Source: SZUA-37 sp964472525
Lineage (GTDB): Bacteria; Pseudomonadota; Gammaproteobacteria; UBA6429; Thiohalophilaceae
Assembly (NCBI GenBank): GCA_964472525.1
Contig: CAYYLL010000001.1
Coordinates: 185,396-249,395 of the forward strand
Length of the DNA stretch: 64,000 bases
Direction: 5' to 3'
Shown: one piece after another, positions 11,601-17,474 of the stretch
Layout of the letters: every line of letters starts with the position of its first letter
How positions within the stretch are numbered: position 1 is the stretch's first letter
The notes under the pieces: generated by a model
The model's input: the letters and a program-made list of their open reading frames with translations, nothing else
What the model was told of the DNA's origin: nothing
Databases searched by the model: none
Position numbers and translations under genes: made by a program

Positions 11601-11828
11601 TCCAGAGGTATGATTGATGAATTTCGTTTGCTCGATTCCCGTGTCTATTCGAGTGTTCCAAAGAACAAATTGCAAGTTGTTCATACATCCTCTGATTCTG
11701 GTTTTCCAGTGAATGGTGTTGCGCGGGATGTGGTGCAATTTTCCTGCGATTGGGAAAATCAAAGCGAGGACTTAATATTTGCACAACCAGTACTGGAGAA
11801 ACTAGTCATATGCCTGACCAAGTCCTGA
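2664..11828 (+). CDS. Three-module NRPS (A-T-C-A-T-C-A-T) with C-terminal hydrolase-like domain; predicted Gly-Ser-Gly
   Basis: A non-ribosomal peptide synthetase of about 3050 residues. Approximate order, numbered from the TTG at 2643: A1 30-530, T1 545-610 (GGHSL near 570), C1 655-1085 (HHLIDDQ near 795), A2 1095-1610, T2 1625-1690 (GGHSL near 1650), C2 1740-2180 (HHLIEDQ near 1875), A3 2190-2700, T3 2715-2780 (GGHSL near 2743), then an alpha/beta-hydrolase-like domain from about 2815 to the end. Reading the GrsA specificity positions by eye gives DILQLGMVWK for A1 and A3 (glycine-type) and DVWHLSLVDK for A2 (serine-type). There is no N-terminal C domain and no ordinary thioesterase. The terminal domain has GVRTG where the GxSxG nucleophile elbow should be, so its Ser is replaced by Arg. 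The start is uncertain: ATG 2664 has GGAG 15 nt upstream, while TTG 2643 in the same frame has no ribosome-binding site. The stop overlaps the next gene. Confidence 0.93.
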   Translation: MESQREYELLLEDWNATKMEYPMVLLHEVFESQVVPCSARIAVSCHGDVLTYKELNARSNRIAHALRLSGASRGQRIGLCVERSVDMLAAILGILKTGAAYVPLDPGFPVERLRFMAEDAELTLLVSTTALADSFNLPRERQLLLDADASKLQSEPTQTLAPDTELDARPEDPAYIIYTSGSTGKPKGVVVPHRAVVNFLNSMGQEPGLTADDVLVAVTTLSFDIAVLELYLPLMQGATVVIARREEAMDGQALSQLLEQHQATIMQATPVTWRLLLEAGWKGNQNFKALVGGEALPKDLADQLLEQNIELWNMYGPTETTVWSTCAHITDTAQGINIGKPIANTTVYVLDEQQRLCPIGVPGELYIGGEGVTLGYWNQPARTAERFIKHPFSSTAGATLYRTGDRVCWNNDGTLAHQGRLDFQVKVRGFRIELGEIESEIVNFDGVKEAVVIVREDILGDQKLVAYIVTSSDEFTDTVLKQRLTERLPPYMVPSAYVLLDALPLTANGKIDRKSLPMPDRSHALETYAESRNETEQVLVDIWSDILGLERVGINDNFFEIGGHSLLAIKIVASMRRAGMQVYARDIFLNPTVAKLAMVTNNEPQTVEVPPNLIPNDSSEITPEMLPLVDLSNEEIASVVGVVSGGVANIQDIYPLTELQRGLLFHHQLATEGDGYLTRTLFVFTDRNRLDAFLQAIQAVIDRHDILRTCFIWEGLSEPVQVILRKVSLIVEELEFSHSEEDVAKQIKERFDPRSYRLDVRQAPLIHMSVSYDPKNKQWLMQQLVHHLIDDQITMNLVRDEIGLHLSDKTSELSEPIPFREFIFLSQSKAAQSKVGVEEHKAFFKELLGDVEEPTVPFGLTDTHVDEFDISEASHIIEPETSRRIRELARATGVTVASVFHQAWAQVLSRISGYDDVVFGTVLSGRMQVGGRADRVLGTCINTLPIRLKTSEDTVQRAVQSTHKILTELVRHEHASLAAAQQCSAVEPNTPLFGSLLNYRQGEGAGPINGHDDIKILDFEERTNYPLTLNIDDTEDFFRIVAQAQAPINPRRICDYLQVVLKEMIRALGDTPSQLIQDLEVVPDVEQQRILIDWNNTGREYGSHNRLHRLIEEQAACTPDLVALEYEGKTLTYKEMNQRSNQLANYLRKNGVGSDVFVGVFAERSFEMVLALLAIVKAGGAYVPLDPAYPAERLANMLEDTQAPIVLAQPHLLDRLPLHPNVVSLDDSLDFISQEPVSNLEDNGAPDDLAYVIFTSGSTGRPKGVMIEHQSICNRLLWMQEEYQLTTEDIVLQKTQYSFDVSVWEFFWPLMTGARLVIARPEGHRDPTYIADVIKNSKITVLHFVPSMLQVFLVEKGIEKCDSLRLVLCSGEALPHDLQERFYESLPSASLHNLYGPTEAAVDVTYWACQSGDDRRTVPIGRPVANTQIYILDSNMRPVPMGVAGELHIGGVQVARGYVGRDDLTVERFIPDPFSSRPDAKLYKTGDLAKHLDDGAIEYLGRLDFQVKIRGQRIELGEIEATISAHNKVDQCVVMAREDTPGDQRLVAYVTPPNDTVSENELSTYLAGVLPSHMVPTSFVFMEEFPLTVSGKLDRKKLPLPGMAASSSAYIAPQTKEEQIICEIWAELLRVERVGINDNFFELGGHSLLAISMVESLRKKGLEVDVRTIFLYPTVAGLASATNDVSEKMVVPVNRIKPDSDKIIPEMLPLVSLKQEEIDSIVMSVPGGVSNIQDIYPLTPLQEGFLFHHQMNTDSDVYLMSYQFSFNSRQKLDEYLSAMQVVVNRHDILRTAVLWEHLSAPIQVVLRQAPLAIEELDFDNAAGDISEQMHSRCNLFNFRLDVRTAPMMRLSVAYDAPNSRWLLQQVVHHLIEDQATMKMQESEVHALMIGSDVFPTPMPFRNFVTQTQLAANEEEHLAFFQHLLGDVVEPTNPFELVDLYDDASSIGHEYTLIEGAFAHRLRDLCRAHGVTVASLFHLAWALVLGRVSGHDDVVFGTVLMGRLQSISDAGQIMGPCINTLPVRVQMSDVSVVESLISTHTMLAEIMLHESTSLADAQRCSAVSADAQLFSSILNYRHSESAQNSSATNRLNDSGGSDLWLFEKVSGREFVSFIERTNYPFELTVDDFGDRFRLEVQVQEPVNPKRVANYLLTAIEQLVNKLEHSADAMLSSLSILPDTEKATLVSDWNATETDYPIGLLHEVFESQVIPCSDRIAVSCGNETLSYHELSTRSNRIAYALRTSGASRGQRIGLCVERSVDMLAAVLGILKTGAAYVPLDPGFPVERLRFMADDAELTLLVSTSTLADSFNLPRERQLLLDADASKLLSESNQMLTPDIELDARPEDPAYIIYTSGSTGKPKGVVVPHRAVVNFLSSMAREPGLTIDDVLVAVTTLSFDIAVLELYLPLMQGTTVVIASREEAMDGYALSQLLEQHQATIMQATPVTWRLLLEAGWKGSKNFKALVGGEALPKDLADQLLGHNIELWNMYGPTETTVWSTCARIEDTASGISIGKPIANTTVYVLDEQQRLCPIGVPGELYIGGDGVTLGYWNQPALTAERFIKNPFSPTAGATLYRTGDRVCWGNDGTLEHQGRLDFQVKVRGFRIELGEIEVALAEYPNILQVAVYLWSVGPDDVRIVACCVPTKTGALAPANLRKHLRARLPEYMIPQYFLPMDEIPLTPNGKVDQNQLPTPSTAESSIGRHEAPANSVEITIAEIWTALIQPVRTIGRDDKFFEMGGHSLLAMRAMQQMEHELGVTLNIRLLLQESVADIAVQCQPKNVFPDGGEQDAVKLSSECSAHDSEAFYFGPSEQQLLGIYHPPTGNDCQVLTIICPPLFSEFTRTHRALRELAISVAELGHHVFRFDYRGTGDSFGDLEEMTASDWIQDIELAIREGCEISGCNAVRILGVRTGALLACKSIGAVSGVQRIVLWDPIADGTDYLQTLRRAQKNSIKQNIDLSRAEKREATHECDHGGGYRLSRGMIDEFRLLDSRVYSSVPKNKLQVVHTSSDSGFPVNGVARDVVQFSCDWENQSEDLIFAQPVLEKLVICLTKS
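2700..3976 (+). repeat. Direct repeat copy 1 (A1 adenylation domain)
   Basis: This 1277-bp stretch encoding most of A1 is highly similar at DNA level to 9219-10495 (A3). Long identical runs occur, both copies have the same length, and even synonymous positions are largely conserved. It starts at the codons for DWNAT and ends at those for ELGEIE. Sequence outside these borders diverges immediately. Confidence 0.88.
9219..10495 (+). repeat. Direct repeat copy 2 (A3 adenylation domain)
   Basis: Partner of 2700-3976. Both copies read as glycine-type domains and look richer in G+C than the C domains and A2 between them. This suggests recent duplication or gene conversion of one A-domain cassette within the NRPS gene. 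Confidence 0.88.
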
Positions 11829-12652
11829 CGGAGGAGCCACTCCAATTCGGCCAAAGCGGGCGGTTGTTTGGAATTTTAACGCAACCGAACAAGCCTGCTC
11901 ATAATGCGCAAGCATTGCCGATCTTCGTGTTTTTGAGTTCTGGTATTACTCATCGGGCTGGTCCTCGTCGACTGTATGTGCGTCTTGCCAGAAAACTCGC
12001 TGAAATAGGTTTTACTTCACTGCGAGTTGACCTAGCTGGCAAAGGCGATAGTTTCCCCCGCCACCACCTGACAGATGAACAATCTCTAATGGAAGATTTC
12101 GGGGATATTATTTCGGTTCTGGAAGCTCGCCAGAATCAATTACAGCTCATTGTGTGTGGGCTTTGTTCAGGAGCCGATGATGCTATCAGGGTGACACCTA
12201 AGGATCCTCGGGTCGTGGGTATGGTGTTACTGGATCCGGTTTGCGATCGGGATGATGGCTTTAAGGTGAGAGATGTTGTGAGGAAGTATACCCAGTTCTC
12301 TCGATATCAACGGAAGCTGAAAATAATTCTCAGCAAGCTAGTAAAGCCGAGTGTAGAAACGGAACAATCACTTTACCATCTTGACATGAGAAACTTTCCC
12401 TCACACCAACAGTTGCGAGAGGCATTCCAGTTGATACAGCAGAGAAAGGGCCGGGTGTTCTCTCTGTTCACTAGCTACGCAGAGGATTATTACAACCATC
12501 AGGGGCAAATGGGCAGGGTTTTGGAATTAGGTGACTATCAGGACTATTGCACCGAGTATTATTGGCCTGGCGCAAGCCATACTTATTCGTTGGAGCTGCA
12601 TCGAGCAAAGCTGATTGAAGAGATAAAGACATGGGCTGCTGGTTACACCTGA
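11810..12652 (+). CDS. Alpha/beta hydrolase with Cys nucleophile elbow, NRPS-linked
   Basis: A 280-residue alpha/beta-hydrolase-fold protein. The elbow reads GLCSG (about residue 122), with Cys in the nucleophile position. LLDPVCD and a C-terminal GASHTYS could supply acid and His. This layout recalls the hydrolase type 1 of exosortase-A loci, while the terminal domain of the NRPS recalls hydrolase type 2 (family recall, not searched). ATG 11810 was chosen because GGAG lies at 11795-11798. It overlaps the NRPS stop by 19 bp, which argues for translational coupling; an ATG at 11750 in the same frame would overlap much more. Likely roles are peptide release, editing or modification of the NRPS product (inference). 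Confidence 0.82.
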   Translation: MPDQVLTEEPLQFGQSGRLFGILTQPNKPAHNAQALPIFVFLSSGITHRAGPRRLYVRLARKLAEIGFTSLRVDLAGKGDSFPRHHLTDEQSLMEDFGDIISVLEARQNQLQLIVCGLCSGADDAIRVTPKDPRVVGMVLLDPVCDRDDGFKVRDVVRKYTQFSRYQRKLKIILSKLVKPSVETEQSLYHLDMRNFPSHQQLREAFQLIQQRKGRVFSLFTSYAEDYYNHQGQMGRVLELGDYQDYCTEYYWPGASHTYSLELHRAKLIEEIKTWAAGYT

Positions 12653-12743
12653 TGGTGATGAAATTCGTATCAACGTACATAACCTGAAGTCGGGATAAGG
12701 AAATCTACATTGGTAAACTGTCAATCCCATTTTTGTTATTTAT

Positions 12744-12823
12744 GTAGCCCGGATGTAGCGTAGCGAAATCCGGGAGTATTAATGCATTATTCCCCTGATT
12801 ACATTTCATTTCATCCAGGCTAC
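12744..12823. repeat. REP-like palindromic element, GTAGCCCGGATG family
   Basis: Outer arms GTAGCCCGGATG (12744-12755) and CATCCAGGCTAC (12812-12823) pair with one mismatch. An inner pair, CCCGGAT (12748-12754) and ATCCGGG (12768-12774), is perfect. The text matches a dispersed intergenic repeat known from many proteobacterial genomes (recall). It could fold in RNA and act at the end of the NRPS transcript. Confidence 0.8.
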
Positions 12824-13078
12824 TAACTGGAGTGGTGACATACGAAATTGGGATGAGATAGGTGACGTTTATCTTAATCCAGAGAATGAGAAGAACGTAG
12901 CGACATAATTTTAAACTTTAGGCGACAATTGTCTTGAAAAACGTCGTATTGAAAAAGAAAATATATATACTTTATATAATGCGCAGTGAAAGACAGCTTA
13001 GAAAATATTTGCTTAATGCCCGAGCTTAAATGCAGAGCAGAAGAAAACAGCTAACAAGTCTCAGCTTTGTATAAGAAA

Positions 13079-13147
13079 CCAGATTGCTTCGCTATCGCTC
13101 GCAACGACAAAAATGGGGTCGTTGCGAGCGATAGCGCGGCAATCTGG
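13079..13147. repeat. Large inverted repeat, CCAGATTGC family
   Basis: Two 30-bp arms, 13079-13108 and 13118-13147, are complementary except for two bases and are separated by a 9-bp loop. The core CGCTATCGCTCGCAACGAC pairs with GTCGTTGCGAGCGATAGCG. It resembles the 'GTCATTGCGAGCGAAGCGAAGC' type of interspersed palindrome seen in many bacteria (recall). It may act as a bidirectional terminator between converging units. Confidence 0.85.
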
Positions 13148-13319
13148 TTAAATTGTAGAGTCATTACATGTTTGAAACCCTTATACAAACCTGAGGTTAA
13201 CAAGAAAATTAACTTCGCGTGTTCTACACGCCGGACGTGCTACCGCGCACCAATTATTAAGGGGGTGAAGCTGTAGAAACCCTGCTATATCCACACAAGA
13301 ATATTTTTAAATCTAAAAA

Positions 13320-14294
13320 CTATAAATATTTATTTTTTAGCGTCATCATTGCGTATGACCATGACTTTGCCATTGTATCTATTGGAGCCAAATCAAGTGC
13401 CTTACCACGGCTAATCACTCTGGCAAGTTGAAATTGATAGACTTTAGCGGTTTCAGAAATGGACTTAATCTGTTTTGTGGGCTCTTCTAGGCCCGTTTCC
13501 CCTTGATGACTCAACCAGTTTAGATAATTGGCTGCTAGCTCATAGCATGCACCAAATTGACGCAGAGTAGCAAAGGAGTATTGATGAAATGTTTCCAGAT
13601 CGGCTTTGCTGAGCCATTTTACGTCACTTTCAAATTTAACTTTGAAAGCATTAAATGGATTTTTTTCGGGGAGTAAGCTTAGCTGTTTTTGTAGTAATTT
13701 TAAGGATATTTCAAGCGTTTTAGTGGCTGGTAATTTTTCGGTGCGTCTTAATTTAGCTATTTCTACATACGGTGATAATACCGCGGGGTCGGGTTGGTCT
13801 CGTAAACGAAATACATCTAGAAAATCATCGGCAGGGAGATGATAATAACCTTGACCATGAAAATAGCCTAAATGGTGTTTTTCTAGATCAATTTCGACTA
13901 CCGCAACCGTTGATTTTACGTGTGCCAGTTTGTAGGCCATGCCGGTTGTGTCGGGCAGGAAGAAGGAGTCTAGCTCGACAAGGACTGGGCGGCCTAAGTT
14001 CACTTGTTCTTCAATGTGTTGAGTTAGCGGTTGCCAGACAGCGAGTTCTTGTACATCAATACCGTATAGGTCATAAATGTCGGCGAGTGGAAATTTGAAA
14101 AAAGTCCATTGATCGCCTTCAAAATCGATGGCAAGAGTATAGGGCATGGCTGCAATGGGTTCGTGGCCAAGTGAGTGCAGTAATTCAATCCAAATATCGA
14201 CATAGCAGTTTGTTTCGGCCCAGTCTCGTTCTTGTGAGTGGATACGGTGTCGAGAATAATTTGCCGGGTCGAGTTTTAGGATTTGTTGCATCAT
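13320..14294 (-). CDS. DUF1839 family protein of the aminoacyl-carrier-protein cassette
   Basis: About 324 residues, matching the DUF1839 family, which typically accompanies carrier-protein aminoacylating synthetase homologues (recall). The N-terminal half contains NCYVDIWIELLHSLG and a run resembling a papain-like or transfer fold (YGIDVQEL ... GRPVLVELDSFFLPDT ... THVKS-like HVKST), with Cys near residue 29 and His near residue 135. Catalysis is unproven. ATG 14294 overlaps the ligase TGA as ATGA, a coupling arrangement; an upstream in-frame ATG at 14327 would overlap by 37 bp. It is the last gene of the cassette. A plausible role is moving the aminoacyl group from the carrier protein to an acceptor (inference). 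Confidence 0.83.
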   Translation of the reverse strand: MMQQILKLDPANYSRHRIHSQERDWAETNCYVDIWIELLHSLGHEPIAAMPYTLAIDFEGDQWTFFKFPLADIYDLYGIDVQELAVWQPLTQHIEEQVNLGRPVLVELDSFFLPDTTGMAYKLAHVKSTVAVVEIDLEKHHLGYFHGQGYYHLPADDFLDVFRLRDQPDPAVLSPYVEIAKLRRTEKLPATKTLEISLKLLQKQLSLLPEKNPFNAFKVKFESDVKWLSKADLETFHQYSFATLRQFGACYELAANYLNWLSHQGETGLEEPTKQIKSISETAKVYQFQLARVISRGKALDLAPIDTMAKSWSYAMMTLKNKYL

Positions 14295-15220
14295 AAATTG
14301 AGAATTTGTTTGACTTCGGTGGGCCACTTGTCGGGGTCAAAACCATGCTTCTTCAATAAGGCTAGAGTGATTCTCTCAAGACCAAAACCGACACATGCAG
14401 TATGTGCCTTATTTCCATCGGGCGTTGTGATGTTAAATTCCGTACCAAAGTGATCCAGATGGTAGTTGCTAGATGTAATCGCAGTTAGTTTTTCGTTTGA
14501 GGCGATTGGTGCTACGAGTTCGTATTTGAGTTCCTGCTCTTTTTGGGTGGCTGCCATGACACGACCACCACGCCCGAAGAAAGGATCATTGGCCACGACA
14601 GGTTTTACATCAAGTCCCAGAGAAAGCAACATTTCTTCTGCTTTTTTGAGCCAGTGATTGCGATGGCTCAGTGCTTGTTCAGGGGTCCCCAGTTTGACGT
14701 ATTCACGCTGTCTAAAAATTTGCATACGTGCTGGATCGGGGGAGGGTTCATGTCTGAAAACAAAGGCACGTAAGTCGACCAGTCGGCCATTGTCCGGTAA
14801 GACCGTGTTGGCCGCCGTTGGGTAAAGAGGGTAGCAGGCAGCGGGCACCATCATGGTGTCGGTCGCATCGAGGTCGGCTGTCCAGTCTTCACCGTCCTGT
14901 TTTTTTTGTACCATACGAATATGGTCTTTTTCCTTGCCATGAAAACTGTGGATAGAGCCCATTAAATCAGGGAAGGTTTCAATATGGTCGGTTGATAAAT
15001 AGGTTGCGCGGTTAATCACTGGCGGGAACCGAACAACTTCTGGGTTAAGGTCTTTTCCCATCAGGGTAATATAGCGTTCAAAGGCTTCAATAATGCCTTC
15101 AAAACGGCCACTTAAGCCATACACACCTTGTACACCCGAAGGTAATAATAAACCAGCTTCGACCAGTTCTGCTTGATATTTATTATAGGCTTCATCAAGC
15201 ACATCATCTGATAAGCACAT
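14291..15220 (-). CDS. Amino acid:[carrier protein] ligase, SerRS-like class II synthetase homologue
   Basis: A 309-residue stand-alone class II aminoacyl-tRNA-synthetase core without a tRNA-binding domain. Motif 2 appears as FRHEPSPDP...RMQIFRQREY (about residues 175-195), and motif 3 as GFGLERITLALL (about residue 278). Cys in VPAACYP and HTACVGFG plus an intervening Glu could be the Zn ligands seen in archaeal-type SerRS. Proteins of this family activate Gly or Ala with ATP and load it on the phosphopantetheine arm of a small carrier protein instead of tRNA (established for Bradyrhizobium homologues). The carrier protein at 16464-16703 is the expected partner. The substrate cannot be read from sequence alone. 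It begins 1 bp after the dehydrogenase stop. Confidence 0.9.
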   Translation of the reverse strand: MCLSDDVLDEAYNKYQAELVEAGLLLPSGVQGVYGLSGRFEGIIEAFERYITLMGKDLNPEVVRFPPVINRATYLSTDHIETFPDLMGSIHSFHGKEKDHIRMVQKKQDGEDWTADLDATDTMMVPAACYPLYPTAANTVLPDNGRLVDLRAFVFRHEPSPDPARMQIFRQREYVKLGTPEQALSHRNHWLKKAEEMLLSLGLDVKPVVANDPFFGRGGRVMAATQKEQELKYELVAPIASNEKLTAITSSNYHLDHFGTEFNITTPDGNKAHTACVGFGLERITLALLKKHGFDPDKWPTEVKQILNL

Positions 15221-15221
15221 A

Positions 15222-16409
15222 CTAGGCTTCCTCTTTGTGCATTAAGAGTAAGGTTGAGTTGTGTAGCATTATGCGGTCATTATTTACCATTAAAGCGGTG
15301 CCATAGGCATCACGAATGTGGCGACTTAAACTTGTTTTTGAATCATTCCTATAACTGGATATACCTGCAATTAACATTGCCTGGCCAACAATATCAACAA
15401 TTAGCTGCGAACTCGCAATTTTTACGTTATTGATTCGAATCCCGAAACCAAAATTTGTAAATGCATTAGTATCATTTTGTTCCAGTAGTTGATGGTATTC
15501 TTTCAGAGCGACGGTAATATTGCTACGCATGGTTTGTAAAACGCTGTCGACCTCTCCCAAGCGTATTGCCGAAATTGGAGGCATTTCAATATTTTGCAAT
15601 GCTGCTTTTTTAACCGATGCTCGCGCGATATTCACCGCGTCGGCGGCAATGCCACTCCATAATGAAGCCCAAGTGAGGTGTGCAAAAGGGTGCATAGTTT
15701 GGCTGAGAATGTCTGCAAACGGTACGGGTAATATCTGATCTTTGTGGCCACTGGATGCAACATTAAATCCTGAGCTGCATGTACCGCGAAAGCCTAATGT
15801 ATCCCAACCGGATATTTGTTCAAGTGTGTATTGGTCTTTGTGCAGTAGTACATGTACTTGGTCGCTTTTAGCGGCATTACTGTTACGGCGTGCCGTTATC
15901 ATCAGATCATCGGCATCGATACCATAGGAAATAACGGGAGCCTTTTTGTTTAGTTTAAACGTATCGCCATCAAGTTCCACGGCACAAATACTGGAGCGTA
16001 AATCACCACCTATGCCTATTTCAGTCGTTGCTGAGGCCATAAGGCGCTGTTCTGCAACCAGTTTTTGTAGATAGGCTTTAAAATATGCAGATTCGCCTGA
16101 ATGGTTCACCACGCAGGCGACCTGAATCATATGCATGGAGTAAATCATGGCGGTAGAACCACAGTAGTGGCCTAAAATTTCGCATATTTTTGCAATTTGG
16201 ATAACATTTAATCCCATGCCACCTTGAGATTCAGGTACATAGGCACTGAGTAATTTTAATTTTTTAAGTGCATTGATCGATTCAGATGGAAAACGAGCCT
16301 TTGTGTCCACATCATGCGCATGTTTGGCGATAATTTCTTTACCAATTTTACGTATTTCTAATGTGAGTACTTTAAAATTATTAGATATTATCGACTCTTG
16401 TCCTGACAT
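15222..16409 (-). CDS. Acyl-CoA dehydrogenase-family flavoprotein of the aminoacyl-CP cassette
   Basis: A 395-residue protein of acyl-CoA dehydrogenase length and layout. The N-terminal helical domain contains YVPESQGGMG, the middle beta domain ASATTEIGIGGDLRSS and NKKAPVISYG, and the C-terminal helical domain closes the FAD site. Placement between the carrier protein and the aminoacyl:CP ligase suggests it acts on an aminoacyl or acyl thioester held on that carrier rather than on CoA, as prolyl-carrier-protein dehydrogenases do (inference). I could not identify the catalytic base with confidence. GGGAG lies about 11 nt before the ATG. The ligase follows with a 1-bp gap. Confidence 0.85.
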   Translation of the reverse strand: MSGQESIISNNFKVLTLEIRKIGKEIIAKHAHDVDTKARFPSESINALKKLKLLSAYVPESQGGMGLNVIQIAKICEILGHYCGSTAMIYSMHMIQVACVVNHSGESAYFKAYLQKLVAEQRLMASATTEIGIGGDLRSSICAVELDGDTFKLNKKAPVISYGIDADDLMITARRNSNAAKSDQVHVLLHKDQYTLEQISGWDTLGFRGTCSSGFNVASSGHKDQILPVPFADILSQTMHPFAHLTWASLWSGIAADAVNIARASVKKAALQNIEMPPISAIRLGEVDSVLQTMRSNITVALKEYHQLLEQNDTNAFTNFGFGIRINNVKIASSQLIVDIVGQAMLIAGISSYRNDSKTSLSRHIRDAYGTALMVNNDRIMLHNSTLLLMHKEEA

Positions 16410-16463
16410 CTATCTAGGCTCTCCCTTTAAATGCACTAGAAATAGTGCGTATGTTGAAAAAAT

Positions 16464-16703
16464 TTAGTGTTGTAATTGTTCGATTGAGTCGGCGATGGCT
16501 TCAATGCTACTAAATGTTTTGCGACTGAGCATGGAATCGGGAAATTCGAGGTCAAATTCTTCTTCAAGGGCAAGCATTAAGCCGACTGTAGCGAGGGAGG
16601 TGAGGCCGGCATTATAAAGGTCGCTAGTAGCATCCAACTCACTGACGGAAGTCGATAACCGACCATGTTGAGCTAGAATGGACTTTATTTTCTCTGAAGG
16701 CAT
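16464..16703 (-). CDS. Acyl carrier protein (aminoacyl carrier)
   Basis: A 79-residue four-helix carrier protein. The phosphopantetheine site is the Ser in DLYNAGLTSLATV (about residue 36), followed by LEEEFDLEFPDSML, typical of helix II and the loop after it. It is the first gene of the - strand cassette, with AAGGGAAA just before the ATG. It is the expected acceptor for the SerRS-like ligase and would need the PPTase at 1.8 kb or a housekeeping one. It is not a fatty-acid AcpP: the usual DSLD motif is replaced by GLTS, as in other stand-alone carriers loaded by aaRS homologues. Confidence 0.88.
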   Translation of the reverse strand: MPSEKIKSILAQHGRLSTSVSELDATSDLYNAGLTSLATVGLMLALEEEFDLEFPDSMLSRKTFSSIEAIADSIEQLQH

Positions 16704-16829
16704 TGCTTTCCCTTAATCTATCAATGAATAAATAGACATTATCAGGGTAAATATGAATTAGAGCAATAGGATAAATTTACATTGACTTCGTTTGGATAAC
16801 AGTGATTATTTCAGGTATGGATCTCGATA

Positions 16830-17267
16830 TCAGCTAGCTGTTTTGAGAACAATATTAGAAAAGTCACTTTCAACATTTTTGCTGTTAAGAACTTTTACGG
16901 CAAAATAGTATTGAACATTGCTTGCAAGTGAAGCTACGGTGGCTGACGATGCCGTTGAGTTGCTGATTGTAATACTTGCAGATAAGTTATTTGATGTTAT
17001 TCCATAATAAACTTTATAACCTGTTAAATCGACTAAGGGTGTGTTGTCGGTGTTTTGGGTAGGCGGTGTCCAAGTTAAAAAAACACTGGCATTCCCTGTT
17101 GGCAGTGGTGTACTTGTATTCGTAGAGCTGCTTGATGATGATGAGCTTGGAACAGTCGATGAGTTGCTGGATGAACCAAAATTAGTGGATGATGAACCAC
17201 CACCACATGATGCCAGAATGAGTGCGGCAAAAACTATAAAAAGGAATTTATGTGTGTATTCAAACAT
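16830..17267 (-). CDS. Lipoprotein with Ser-rich linker and fibronectin type III-like domain
   Basis: A 145-residue secreted lipoprotein. A hydrophobic signal ends in the lipobox LASC (Cys about residue 21), followed by a Gly/Ser/Thr-rich spacer of about 35 residues. The C-terminal beta-sandwich resembles an FN3 fold: WTPPTQ, GYKVYYG and YYFAVKVLNS are typical. It probably sits in the outer membrane with the FN3 domain exposed. No partner gene is adjacent. The 94-bp repeat at 17381 lies about 115 bp upstream and may carry its promoter. Function unknown. Confidence 0.78.
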   Translation of the reverse strand: MFEYTHKFLFIVFAALILASCGGGSSSTNFGSSSNSSTVPSSSSSSSSTNTSTPLPTGNASVFLTWTPPTQNTDNTPLVDLTGYKVYYGITSNNLSASITISNSTASSATVASLASNVQYYFAVKVLNSKNVESDFSNIVLKTAS

Positions 17268-17380
17268 TCTTAACTACTCCAATTACTGCGTGTCCAACGG
17301 TTCAATATTCATTATGGGTAAGATTTACGTAGGTCTTGATAATGATTATATAAGCTTTTATTTATTATTCTTATGTTTTC

Positions 17381-17474
17381 GCAAGTAATTGTGTTATTTA
17401 TTGTTATAGTGTGAAACAGTTCACCTAACCGTTATACATGTTTAGTGTTAGTGATACAAGTCGGTGAGCTTAAT
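17381..17474. repeat. 94-bp direct repeat, copy 1 (left border of ttr block)
   Basis: Matches 26184-26277 at 84 of 94 positions without gaps, in the same orientation. The first 39 bases are identical. The two copies bracket the tetrathionate locus. It contains the CRP-like palindrome at 17410-17425 and, at its right end, the stop codon of the small ORF 17470-17604. Confidence 0.9.
17410..17425. promoter_or_regulatory. CRP-like site TGTGA-N6-TCACC
   Basis: TGTGAAACAGTTCACC has the spacing of a CRP/Vfr-type operator, with arms TGTGA and TCAC. It is conserved in the second repeat copy although flanking bases differ. It lies about 145 bp upstream of the lipoprotein start. Confidence 0.5.

Larger units (their letters stand above)
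12653..13319. other. Non-coding region between convergent clusters
   Basis: This 667-bp gap lies between the + strand NRPS unit and the - strand carrier-protein cassette, which converge on it. I see no convincing gene. It holds two palindromic repeat elements (12744-12823 and 13079-13147). A short open frame at 13067-13276 simply runs through the second palindrome and is not believed. Confidence 0.7.

Noticed and set aside
13067..13276. Possible 69-residue gene in the gap after the hydrolase
   Set aside because: It runs across the large palindrome, has no ribosome-binding site and resembles no protein.
17041..17388. 115-residue frame antisense to the lipoprotein gene
   Set aside because: It is the reverse reading of the Ser-rich linker and signal, with no own start signal.
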